Shown here: piece by piece, positions 34,203-41,960 of the stretch
Layout of the letters: the number at the start of each line of letters is the position of its first letter
Position numbering within the stretch: position 1 is the stretch's first letter
Assembly (NCBI GenBank): GCA_041747435.1
Contig: JBGTFE010000136.1
Location: 8,914-72,913, forward strand
From: JBGTFE01 sp041747435
GTDB lineage: Bacteria; Acidobacteriota; Blastocatellia; Pyrinomonadales; Pyrinomonadaceae
Direction: 5' to 3'
Length of the DNA stretch: 64,000 nt
The notes under the pieces: model-generated
What the model was told of the DNA's origin: nothing
The model's input: the letters and a program-made list of their open reading frames with translations, nothing else
Databases searched by the model: none
Made by a program: the position numbers and the translations under genes

Positions 34203-35399
34203 TTAATAGATCGTGAAGGTAAAACTCACGGTTTTTGACGTTGTATACGGAACTCCGTTTTTCTTCGCGGGTTCAAATCGGATCTGTCTTGCCGCCGCGA
34301 TCGCCTGTTCGGTCAAACCGTAGGGCAAACCGCTAACCGGCGCGATCGAGCCGATAGTTCCGTTCGCAGTAAATGTGACGCGCAAAGTAACGGTTCCCTG
34401 AACATTGTTTTGACGCGCCGGATCGGTATATTTCGCCTGCTGTTTGGCAAGAATCTTGACGGGCGAGGTCACGCCGACTTTGATCGCCGGCACGTCGTCA
34501 TCATCATCATTGCCGCCTGCGCCCCCGCGGTTGCCGCCGCCTCTGCCGCCGTTGTAGCCTTCGTTACCGCCGCCTTTTCCGCCGCCGACTCCGCCGCCTT
34601 CGCCGCCGCCAATGCCGCCGCCTCTGCCGGGTCCGCTGCTAAGTTCGCCGTCTAATCCGTTTGGAATTCCCGTCGGCGATTTAAGCTGGATGTTCGTCGG
34701 TGGTCCCTGCGTTACGTTAACTTGCTTAAGGTCGAAGTTTCTTTGCTCCATCGGAGATATATATTTCGATGGCGTTTGTGCCTGGTTCGGATATTCGCCC
34801 TTGCTGGCATCGCGTTCGCGTTCTTTTCCGCCGCCGCCGCCGCCCTTGCCTTCATCCTTTTTCTTTTCTTCCTCGGTTGGAACTGGCTTGTCTTCGATCT
34901 CAGCGACAAATGCAAATAATTCTTTATCGCCAAGTGCGTCAACCTGTAACGTATGCACAAATATGGACACAACCCACGCAATCATCGTCGCAGAAACAAC
35001 TAAACACCCAAGACTTATCAGCAAGCCGTTGCGAAGCTGGACGTCTTTTTCTTCGATAACGGTCGGACAATAATCGTCATCGCCGAGTTCGTTTTCGGAA
35101 ACATACGCGGGCGCAGCAATTTCCGCAGCGGGCGAAGCTTCGTAACTTTTTTCTTCCGGAACATCGACCGAATCGAGCTCAATTACGGGTTCATCCGATG
35201 TTATTTCCATCGTCGGCGGAAGCGGTTCGGACACGAAATTTTCCTCGGTCGGCTGTTCAACACTCGCCGCTTGAGCGGTTTCCTGTTCCACCGGATTCAT
35301 CTCAAAAGCCTCTAAATTTTCTCCGCAATTCGGACAAAATCCAAACTTTTCCGCAAAACCTTCTTCACATTTTGCACAGAACTTAACTATTTTTCCCAT
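34203..35399 (-). CDS. Zinc-ribbon / TonB C-terminal domain fusion protein
   Basis: Domain order: a cytosolic zinc ribbon (C8, C11, C22, C25), an acidic Pro/Glu linker, one membrane helix (about 123-148), a Gly-rich periplasmic stretch of roughly 60 residues with GGGxGG repeats, and a C-terminal TonB domain (residues about 310-398, with VTLRVTFTANGTIGSI and IRFEPAKKNGVPY). TonB normally carries energy from ExbB/ExbD to outer-membrane receptors and has no cytosolic domain; here the ribbon adds one. No ExbBD or receptor gene is adjacent. It may be a sensor or signal transducer rather than a transporter component. Confidence 0.85.
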   Translation of the reverse strand: MGKIVKFCAKCEEGFAEKFGFCPNCGENLEAFEMNPVEQETAQAASVEQPTEENFVSEPLPPTMEITSDEPVIELDSVDVPEEKSYEASPAAEIAAPAYVSENELGDDDYCPTVIEEKDVQLRNGLLISLGCLVVSATMIAWVVSIFVHTLQVDALGDKELFAFVAEIEDKPVPTEEEKKKDEGKGGGGGGKERERDASKGEYPNQAQTPSKYISPMEQRNFDLKQVNVTQGPPTNIQLKSPTGIPNGLDGELSSGPGRGGGIGGGEGGGVGGGKGGGNEGYNGGRGGGNRGGAGGNDDDDDVPAIKVGVTSPVKILAKQQAKYTDPARQNNVQGTVTLRVTFTANGTIGSIAPVSGLPYGLTEQAIAAARQIRFEPAKKNGVPYTTSKTVSFTFTIY

Positions 35400-35456
35400 C
35401 CTTTTAGCCTCTCGAAACTCAGTACCTTAAAGTTAAGATTTTAACGACCTTTGGTT

Positions 35457-35484
35457 ATTATAACGCGATTTTCTAAGATGTTAA
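35457..35484 (-). promoter_or_regulatory. Promoter of the zinc-ribbon TonB gene
   Basis: On the minus strand TTAACA (35484-35479) and TATAAT (35462-35457) are 16 bp apart. Transcription would start near 35450, about 50 nt before the ATG at 35399. Confidence 0.6.
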
Positions 35485-35550
35485 GTTTTTCGAAGTATTT
35501 TTTACCTAACATTTTATTGGATTCAACGTTGATTTTGATGTCTCAATCGT

Positions 35551-35579
35551 TTGACGTGTTGCCTTACGCAATCTAAACT
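35551..35579 (+). promoter_or_regulatory. Promoter of the M16-like gene
   Basis: TTGACG at 35551-35556 and TAAACT at 35574-35579 are 17 bp apart, giving a leader of about 95 nt before the ATG at 35682. The rest of 35400-35681 shows no gene. Confidence 0.5.
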
Positions 35580-35681
35580 TTTACGTATCTGACTTAAGAA
35601 AATTGCGATTAACAACTTATCCCAGAAAAATTGCAACTAAAAAGCAGCAATTTCATACTTCTTTATCTACTACGAAATTCG

Positions 35682-36899
35682 ATGAGAATCAAGAAATATT
35701 TCAAAAAGTTTACGCTGATCGCTCTGTTTTTGTTCATTTCCGGCGTTTTTTCCTACGCGCAGAGCGGTAATCCGCGAGAGCAAAAATTACTAAACGGAAT
35801 GAAACTTCTCGTTTGGTCGGACGCAGCGGCGCAAAAATCGGTCGTGAAACTTCGCGTTCATAGCGGCTCGGCGTTCGATCCGGCGGAGCGGGAAGGCGTG
35901 ATGGCGCTTTTAGCCGATATTCTATTCCCGAACGCGATAACAAAAGAATATTTTCAGGAAGATTTGGGCGGAAATATTGAAATTACAAGTAATTACGATT
36001 ATGTTCAGATCACCGCGTCCGGCAATAACGATAAAATTCTGGAAATTCTCGAAGCGCTCGCAAACGCGGTTTCAAACCCGCAGATCGACAAAGAAAACAC
36101 CGCAAAAGTTAAAGCCGCTAAATTGGAAAAACTAAAAGCGCTTGAAAGCGATCCGGCTTATGTCGCCGATCAAGCCGTCGCAAAACGGCTTTTTGGAAAT
36201 TTTCCTTACGGCAGACCGCAGCTAGGCTCAACCGAATCCGTTTCAAAAATAGATTTTGCCGATATTTTGCTCGCGCGGCAAAAATTTTTGACCGCCGACA
36301 ACGCTACGTTGACAATTCACGGAAACGTAAAATTCGATTTTGTTTACCGCGCCTCGCGCCGTTTGTTTGGCGCCTGGGAGAAAGCCGACAGAAAAATTCC
36401 ATCCTCGTTCACGACGCCGGACGCGCCCGACACCAAACCGTTGGTTTTGAATTCTGAATCCGGCGAAGAATATAGAATGGCAACAGAAGGCTTTCCGAGA
36501 AACGACAAAGATTTTTTCGCTTCGCAAATACTGGCGAAAATACATAATTTACGTTTTGAAAAATTTGGACTCGAAGCGCGATCATTTCGAATAAAAGGAA
36601 TGTTTATTGCGCGCGGAAAACCGCCGGCGGAAATGTCGGAAGCTCAAAAAAACAAGCTCGCGCAAGGCGAGTTTGATAAAGCGAAAGCTGACGTTCTAGC
36701 TGAATTGAATCAAAAAAGTCCGGCGGATTTTTGGCTCGATCTCGACACTTATAAGCTCGTCTCGCTCCAAGATGAGATTAAAAGGGCGAACGGGGTAACA
36801 TTGTCCGACGCTCAGAGAATTTTCGACAAGATCATGGCGCAGCCGATCGCGGTGGTAATTTTCGCGAAACCTGCGGAAACCGAAACAAAAAACAACTAA
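35682..36899 (+). CDS. M16-family peptidase homologue lacking the zinc-binding motif
   Basis: Exported protein (signal peptide MRIKKYFKKFTLIALFLFISGVFSYAQ) with an M16-like alpha/beta fold: NGMKLLVWSDAAAQKSVVKLRVHSGSAFDP, then EYFQEDLGGNIEITSNYDYV, then GNFPYGRP. The HxxEH zinc motif, expected just after the FDPAEREG segment, is replaced by VMALLADIL. It is therefore likely a non-catalytic partner, like the inactive subunit of M16 pairs. The start at 35682 is chosen over an upstream TTG (35631) because it gives a good signal peptide. The next gene (menG) begins 2 bp after its stop. Confidence 0.8.
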   Translation: MRIKKYFKKFTLIALFLFISGVFSYAQSGNPREQKLLNGMKLLVWSDAAAQKSVVKLRVHSGSAFDPAEREGVMALLADILFPNAITKEYFQEDLGGNIEITSNYDYVQITASGNNDKILEILEALANAVSNPQIDKENTAKVKAAKLEKLKALESDPAYVADQAVAKRLFGNFPYGRPQLGSTESVSKIDFADILLARQKFLTADNATLTIHGNVKFDFVYRASRRLFGAWEKADRKIPSSFTTPDAPDTKPLVLNSESGEEYRMATEGFPRNDKDFFASQILAKIHNLRFEKFGLEARSFRIKGMFIARGKPPAEMSEAQKNKLAQGEFDKAKADVLAELNQKSPADFWLDLDTYKLVSLQDEIKRANGVTLSDAQRIFDKIMAQPIAVVIFAKPAETETKNN

Positions 36900-36901
36900 A
36901 G

Positions 36902-37630
36902 ATGCCGAGTGAAAGAACCGCAGACGAGCTGAAACACTCAAAAGCCGTGCGCGAAATGTTTGCGGGCATCGCTTCAAAATACGACTTTCTCAATCATCTT
37001 CTCTCGGCAAATGTCGATAAACGCTGGCGCCGACTTGTCGCAAAAAAGCTCACCGACGTTTTGGAAGATCCGAATGCAAAGGTTTTGGACGTCGCTTGCG
37101 GAACCGGCGATCTGTCTATCGAACTTCGAAAAAATGCGAAAGCGAGCGTCATCGGAACGGATTTTTGCCGTCCGATGCTCGAGATTGCGTTTGATAAAAA
37201 CACGAAAAATAATTTTTCGATTCCCTACGTCGAAGCTGACGGGATGAATCTTTCGTTTGCTGATGAAACCTTTGACGCGGTTACGATCGCCTTCGGATTA
37301 CGGAACTTTTCCAATTGGAAAGACGGCTTAAAGGAGCTTCGGCGGGTTTTGAAAACCGGTGGGAAGCTTGCGATCCTAGAATGTTCGTCGCCGGTTTTGC
37401 CGGGTTTCAGGCAGCTTTTTCAGTTTTATTTTTCGCGTATTTTGCCGCGAATTGGCGGCGCGGTCAGCGGTTCGCGCGGCGCGTATGAATATCTTCCCGA
37501 TTCCGTTTCAAAATTTCCCGACCAAAAAAATCTCGCCGCGATGATGAGCGAAATCGGCTTTTCCGATGTAGAATATAAAAATCTGACCGGCGGTATCGCC
37601 GCAATTCATTACGGAATAAGGAAAAACTAA
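36902..37630 (+). CDS. menG: Demethylmenaquinone methyltransferase
   Basis: SAM-dependent C-methyltransferase for the last step of menaquinone biosynthesis (UbiE/MenG family). Family patterns: MFAGIASKYDFLNHLLSANVDKRWRR, motif I VLDVACGTGDLS, and later the AFGLRNFSNWKDGLKELRRVLKTGG segment, plus GAYEYLPDSVSKFPDQ. Length (242) is normal. Since no ubiquinone genes are nearby and acidobacteria use menaquinone, menG is preferred over ubiE. It lies in a tight run between the M16-like gene and the permease genes. Confidence 0.93.
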   Translation: MPSERTADELKHSKAVREMFAGIASKYDFLNHLLSANVDKRWRRLVAKKLTDVLEDPNAKVLDVACGTGDLSIELRKNAKASVIGTDFCRPMLEIAFDKNTKNNFSIPYVEADGMNLSFADETFDAVTIAFGLRNFSNWKDGLKELRRVLKTGGKLAILECSSPVLPGFRQLFQFYFSRILPRIGGAVSGSRGAYEYLPDSVSKFPDQKNLAAMMSEIGFSDVEYKNLTGGIAAIHYGIRKN

Positions 37631-37732
37631 ATGAACAAATCGGAACAAAACGCGCTTTCATTTGAGCGCATTGTTTTTTTCAGCGTTGTCTTGGTTCCGG
37701 TGCTCGATCCGACAAAGCCTAAGAAAAAATGA
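37631..37732 (+). CDS. Small 33-residue ORF coupled to the ABC permease
   Basis: ATG directly follows the TAA of menG. It encodes 33 residues with a hydrophobic centre (ERIVFFSVVLVPVL) and a Lys-rich end (TKPKKK). The TGA stop overlaps the ATG of the next gene as ATGA. No Shine-Dalgarno is obvious, so it would be read by re-initiation after menG. It may be a small membrane peptide or a coupling ORF that feeds ribosomes to the permease. Confidence 0.45.
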   Translation: MNKSEQNALSFERIVFFSVVLVPVLDPTKPKKK

Positions 37733-38709
37733 AATACAAGGTTCTCAATTTCGCACGGCAAGCCGGACTTCTTCTTCTCGTGGTTTGGACGGTCGTGTCG
37801 ATCGTTACGCTTTTGATCGAAGTAATTCCGGGTGATCCGGCGATTTCGACGCTTGGCGACAACGCGACGCCGGAGCAAATTGCGACTTTTCGGCTCAAAC
37901 ACGGACTCGACAAACCGGCTTTTTTTATCGCTTATTCGGAAGAAAAGGGATTAACCTGGAACGGCGCGGACAACCGTTATCTCGATTATTGGAAAGGCGT
38001 TTTGACCGGCGATCTCGGCACGTCGTTTCGCACCGATCAGCCGGTTTTGGATATGATCCTCGCCCGGTATCCGGCGACGATAAAGCTGGCGTTTGCGGCG
38101 CTCATTGTCGCCGTCGGAATTGCGATCCCGCTCGGAGTTTTAGCCGGAAGGCACAAAAATACGTGGGTTGACAACGTTGCTTCCTTTTTCGCGCTGCTCG
38201 GCATCAGCCTTCCGACATTTGTTATCGGTCCTTTTCTGGTCTATATTTTCGCCGTCAAATATAGAATTTTTGCGCCGACGGGAAGCGCGAACCCCGAAGA
38301 TATCGTTTTGCCCGCGATAACGCTTGGCGCGGCGCTTTCGGCTATATTGACGCGGATGGTGCGCAGCTCCGTGATCGAAGAGCTCGGCGAAGATTATGTG
38401 CGAACGGCGCGCGCAAAAGGTTTAAGCGAGCGCAAAGTCGTTTACAAACACGTTTTGAAAAATGGGTTAATTCCGGTCGTCACCGTTTTGGGCTTGCAGC
38501 TCGGCGTTTTGCTTGCCGGCGCGATCATCACCGAAAAGATATTCGGCTGGCAAGGTCTCGGGCTTCTTTTGCTCGACGACGGCATCGCAAAACGCGATTA
38601 TCGTCTCGTTCAGGGCTGTGTTCTTGTAATTTCCGTTACATATATTTTGGCAAATTCGCTGACGGACCTGGTTTATCGTCGATTGGATCCGCGAATTAGA
38701 TTATCGTAG
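37729..38709 (+). CDS. ABC transporter permease, DppB/OppB type
   Basis: Membrane subunit of a dipeptide/oligopeptide importer, 326 residues. Features: the first helix, WTVVSIVTLLIEVIPGDPA; EQIATFRLKHGLDKP; and the EAA loop LGEDYVRTARAKGLSERKVVYKHVLKNGL that contacts the ATPase. It ends LVYRRLDPRIRLS, typical of DppB. The partner permease follows at 38786. No solute-binding protein or ATPase gene occurs in the window, so the transporter needs those from elsewhere. Neighbouring oxoprolinase genes suggest peptides or pyroglutamate as substrate. Confidence 0.9.
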   Translation: MKYKVLNFARQAGLLLLVVWTVVSIVTLLIEVIPGDPAISTLGDNATPEQIATFRLKHGLDKPAFFIAYSEEKGLTWNGADNRYLDYWKGVLTGDLGTSFRTDQPVLDMILARYPATIKLAFAALIVAVGIAIPLGVLAGRHKNTWVDNVASFFALLGISLPTFVIGPFLVYIFAVKYRIFAPTGSANPEDIVLPAITLGAALSAILTRMVRSSVIEELGEDYVRTARAKGLSERKVVYKHVLKNGLIPVVTVLGLQLGVLLAGAIITEKIFGWQGLGLLLLDDGIAKRDYRLVQGCVLVISVTYILANSLTDLVYRRLDPRIRLS

Positions 38710-38750
38710 GGACGAGTGATGAGGGAAAAGTGACGAGAAATTCGCTTTTA

Positions 38751-38785
38751 ACTTTTCACTTTTCACTTTTCACTTTTCACTTTTT
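38751..38785. repeat. Heptanucleotide tandem repeat directly before the permease start
   Basis: Four ACTTTTC units followed by ACTTTTT, ending at 38785; the ATG of the DppC-like gene is 38786. The repeat occupies the position of the ribosome binding site, which is therefore absent. Confidence 0.85.
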
Positions 38786-39601
38786 ATGAATCGTCTTGCT
38801 TACATCGGAATTGTCATCGCCGTCGTCCTGGTTTTCACGGCAATTTTCGCTTCGTTTGTCGCGACGCACGATACGAGCGCGCAGAATCTGGCACTGCGCT
38901 ACGCCGCGCCTTCCGCCGAACATTGGTTTGGAACGGATTCGATCGGGCGCGATGTTTTCTCGCGGCTTGTTTTCGGCGCGCGCATATCGCTTGAAGTAGG
39001 AATTATCGTCGTTGTTGTTTCGTCTTTCGTCGGGATCATCGTCGGCGCGATCGCCGGCTTTTACGGCGGTTGGATAGACAAAATTCTTTCCGGCTATCTT
39101 TTTAACGTTGTCCTCGCATTTCCGGGACTTCTTCTCGCGATCGCGCTCGTCGCGTTTCTCGGCTCAGGTTTAAACAAACTGATTCTTGCGCTGTGCGTGA
39201 TCGGCTGGGTCGGTTATGCGCGCGTAATGCGCGGGCAAGTCTTGAAAGTTCGCGAATATGATTTCGTTCAGGCGGCGCGCGCGCTCGGCGCGAGCAATAT
39301 GCGGATTCTTTTTACGCATATTTTGCCAAACGCGATTCAGCCTTTGATCGTTCAGGCAAGCTTGGGAATGGCTGGCGCGGTTTTGGCGGAAGCGTCGCTT
39401 TCTTTTCTTGGTCTGGGCATTCCGCCTCCGGCGCCAAGTTGGGGCACGATGCTCGAAGACGCGCGCGGGCTCGACACGCTTTACAACGCGCCCCACGTTT
39501 TCTTTTTTCCCGCGATCGCCATCGCCTTGACCGTTCTCGCTTTCAATTTCATCGGAGACGGGCTGCGGGAATATCTCGACCCGAAACAGCGAAAACGATG
39601 A
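38786..39601 (+). CDS. ABC transporter permease, DppC/OppC type
   Basis: Second peptide-importer permease, 271 residues. It carries EHWFGTDSIGRDVFSRLVFGARISL near residue 45, the EAA loop EYDFVQAARALGASNMRILFTHILPNAIQPLIV and the end FNFIGDGLREYLDPKQRKR, all characteristic of DppC. Its start is preceded by heptamer repeats and has no Shine-Dalgarno. Its TGA overlaps the pxpB ATG (39598), coupling transport to 5-oxoprolinase. Confidence 0.9.
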   Translation: MNRLAYIGIVIAVVLVFTAIFASFVATHDTSAQNLALRYAAPSAEHWFGTDSIGRDVFSRLVFGARISLEVGIIVVVVSSFVGIIVGAIAGFYGGWIDKILSGYLFNVVLAFPGLLLAIALVAFLGSGLNKLILALCVIGWVGYARVMRGQVLKVREYDFVQAARALGASNMRILFTHILPNAIQPLIVQASLGMAGAVLAEASLSFLGLGIPPPAPSWGTMLEDARGLDTLYNAPHVFFFPAIAIALTVLAFNFIGDGLREYLDPKQRKR

Positions 39602-40275
39602 GATTTTTTCCGCTCGGCGACAATGCTTTGACGATTGAATTCGGAAACGAAATTTCTGAATCGCTGAATCGCCAGGTTTTGAGCCTCGCCGACCATTTTG
39701 AACAAAATAAATTTCCCGGCTTTATCGAAACCGTCCCGGCGTACGCTTCGCTCACCGTCTTTTATGAAATTTCGACCGTCCGAAAAAACTTTTGGGAATT
39801 CGCTTCCGCCTTCGACGCGATAAAAACTTTAGCCGAAAACGCCCTGCAAAATTTAACAGAAATTCGTGAAACGCCGCCGCGTATGATCGAAATTCCGGTT
39901 TCCTTCGACCCGGAATTTGCGCTCGATCTCGAATTTGTCGCGGAAAACAGCGATTTAACGCGGCGCGAGGTTATCGACATATTCACAGGGAAAACTTACC
40001 GCATTTTTATGCTCGGATTCCTGCCCGGTTTCGCATATATGGGCGAAGTTGACCAAAGTATTGCCGTGCCGCGAAAAAGTACGCCTCGACTGAAAGTTCC
40101 GAAAGGCAGCGTCGGAATCGCGGGACGTCAAACCGGAATTTATCCGCTTGAATCGCCCGGCGGTTGGCAAATTATCGGCAAAACGGACGTTGAGCTTTTT
40201 ACGCCAAAAGCGAAAACGCCGTGTCTTTTACAAGCCGGCGATCTGATAAAATTTTATGAGCGTTCGGATTCTTAA
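39598..40275 (+). CDS. pxpB: 5-oxoprolinase subunit B (KipI family)
   Basis: Subunit of the ATP-dependent enzyme that opens 5-oxoproline (pyroglutamate) to glutamate. The 225-residue product begins MRFFPLGDNALTIEFGNEIS. It has the signature MLGFLPGFAYMGEVD and VPKGSVGIAGRQTGIYPLESPGGW of KipI/PxpB. The start at 39598 overlaps the permease stop (ATGA). A longer open frame upstream lies within the permease gene and is not used. Confidence 0.92.
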   Translation: MRFFPLGDNALTIEFGNEISESLNRQVLSLADHFEQNKFPGFIETVPAYASLTVFYEISTVRKNFWEFASAFDAIKTLAENALQNLTEIRETPPRMIEIPVSFDPEFALDLEFVAENSDLTRREVIDIFTGKTYRIFMLGFLPGFAYMGEVDQSIAVPRKSTPRLKVPKGSVGIAGRQTGIYPLESPGGWQIIGKTDVELFTPKAKTPCLLQAGDLIKFYERSDS

Positions 40276-41218
40276 AAGCGGAATTTTGACGACAATTCAA
40301 GATCTTGGGCGGAGTGGTTTCCGACGCTTCGGCGTAAATCCGACGGGCGCGATGGATAGAACCGCCGCGCGCTTGATCAATATTTTACTCGGCAACGAAG
40401 AAAATGAAGCGGTCGTCGAGATGCATTTCCCCGCGACGGAAATTGAATTTGAAAAAGACTCCGTTTTTGCGATCGGCGGCGCAGATTTTTCAGCAAAACT
40501 CGATGGCGAACCGGTCGAAAACTGGCGCGTCAATTTTGCAGAGAAAAAAAGCGTATTGAGGTTTTCAAAAAAAGAATTCGGAAACCGCGCATATTTCGCG
40601 GTCAAAGGAGGACTGAGAATAAAACAGGTTCTCGGCGGCGCGAGCACAAATTTAGCCGCAAATTTCAGCGGATTTGACGGAAGCACATTGCGAAAAGACG
40701 ACCGGCTTTTATTCAACGACAAAAAGTTCAGAACCGAAAGCAGACCGCACAAAATCTCGAATAGCCTAATTCCCTTTTATCGGAGCTTCCCAACTGTTCG
40801 CGTCATCGTGGGCGCGGAATTTGAACGTCTTACCGATTCGAGCCGTGAAACTTTCACGGAAAAAAACTTTACCATTTCGAAAAACTCCGACCGCATGGGT
40901 TTTCGCCTTTCGAGCGATCCGCTTCAACTTCAAAAACCGAAAGAAATTCTTTCGTCGGCAGTGAGCTTCGGCACTATCCAAATTCTTCCCGACGGGCAAT
41001 TGATCGTGCTAATGGCGGATCACCCAACTTCCGGCGGCTATCCGCGACTCGGAAACGTTATTTCCGTCGATCTACCTCTTCTGGCGCAGCTTGGCGCGAA
41101 AGATAAAGTCGCTTTTCACCTCATCTCCATCGAAGAAGCAGAAAATTTAGCGCTCAAGCTCGAAAAAGATTTGAATTTGCTCAAAATTGCGGTAAATTTT
41201 TCAAATGCACACGATTGA
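40256..41218 (+). CDS. pxpC: 5-oxoprolinase subunit C (KipA family)
   Basis: Partner of PxpB, 320 residues. Begins MSVRILKSGILTTIQDLGRSGFRRFGVNPTGAMD, the characteristic start of KipA/PxpC, and contains the late motif SVSFGTIQILPDGQLIVLMADHPTSGGYPRLGNV-type region. It overlaps pxpB by 20 bp and pxpA by 14 bp, as expected for subunits made in fixed ratio. Confidence 0.92.
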   Translation: MSVRILKSGILTTIQDLGRSGFRRFGVNPTGAMDRTAARLINILLGNEENEAVVEMHFPATEIEFEKDSVFAIGGADFSAKLDGEPVENWRVNFAEKKSVLRFSKKEFGNRAYFAVKGGLRIKQVLGGASTNLAANFSGFDGSTLRKDDRLLFNDKKFRTESRPHKISNSLIPFYRSFPTVRVIVGAEFERLTDSSRETFTEKNFTISKNSDRMGFRLSSDPLQLQKPKEILSSAVSFGTIQILPDGQLIVLMADHPTSGGYPRLGNVISVDLPLLAQLGAKDKVAFHLISIEEAENLALKLEKDLNLLKIAVNFSNAHD

Positions 41219-41960
41219 CCTAAATTGCGATATTGGCGAAAGCCTGGAATTCGCTCGAATTGAAAATGACGCCGCGTTAATGGATCACGTTTCGTCCGTA
41301 AACATCGCGTGCGGCTTTCACGCAGGCGACGCGACCGTGATGCGAAAAACCGTCGAAACCGCCATCGAAAAAGGCGTCGTGATCGGCGCGCACCCATCAT
41401 TTCCCGACCGCGAAAATTTCGGCAGAAGCGAAATGCAAATGTCGGCACAAGACGTTTTTGACATCGTTTTGTATCAAATTTCCGCATTAAAGGGAATTTG
41501 CGAAGCTTCGGGCGGAACGCTTCATTACGTAAAACCGCACGGCGCGCTCTACAATCAAGCGGCGAAAAACGCGGAGTTAGCCGGAGCGATCGCGAAAGCG
41601 GTCAAATCGCTCGATAAAAATTTGATCTTTTACGGACTTTCGGGGAGTTTTTTGATCTCCGAGGCGGAAAAGCTTGGCTTAAAAACAGCGTCGGAAGTTT
41701 TTGCCGACAGAACTTATCAAAAAGACGGAAGTCTGACGCCAAGAAGCGAAGCAAATGCTCTGATAAAAGACTCGAGAAGATCGGTCGAACAAGTTTTACA
41801 GATGATCCAAACGCAAACCGTGACCACGGCGAACGGTGAAACGATTGCAATAAAAGCCGAGACCGTTTGCATTCACGGCGACGGCGAAAATGCGCTGGAA
41901 TTCGCAAAAAACATTAGTGAAAAACTGATAGAAACCGGTGTAAAGATCCGCGCGTTATGA
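41205..41960 (+). CDS. pxpA: 5-oxoprolinase subunit A (LamB/YcsF family)
   Basis: Catalytic-type TIM-barrel subunit of the oxoprolinase. The N-terminus MHTIDLNCDIGESLE is diagnostic, followed by VSSVNIACGFHAGDATVM, VVIGAHPSFPDRENFGR and HYVKPHGALYNQAA. At 251 residues it is full length. With pxpB and pxpC it completes the PxpABC complex. The gene overlaps pxpC and ends in an ATGA overlap with the transporter. Confidence 0.95.
   Translation: MHTIDLNCDIGESLEFARIENDAALMDHVSSVNIACGFHAGDATVMRKTVETAIEKGVVIGAHPSFPDRENFGRSEMQMSAQDVFDIVLYQISALKGICEASGGTLHYVKPHGALYNQAAKNAELAGAIAKAVKSLDKNLIFYGLSGSFLISEAEKLGLKTASEVFADRTYQKDGSLTPRSEANALIKDSRRSVEQVLQMIQTQTVTTANGETIAIKAETVCIHGDGENALEFAKNISEKLIETGVKIRAL

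Noticed and set aside
34410..35073. Plus-strand Ala/Pro-rich ORFs opposite the TonB-like gene
   Set aside because: They mirror the glycine-rich coding stretch of the TonB protein and have no independent start signals.
39439..39597. Upstream extension of pxpB to 39439
   Set aside because: These codons overlap the DppC-like gene in another frame. The ATG at 39598 overlaps the permease stop and gives the normal PxpB N-terminus.
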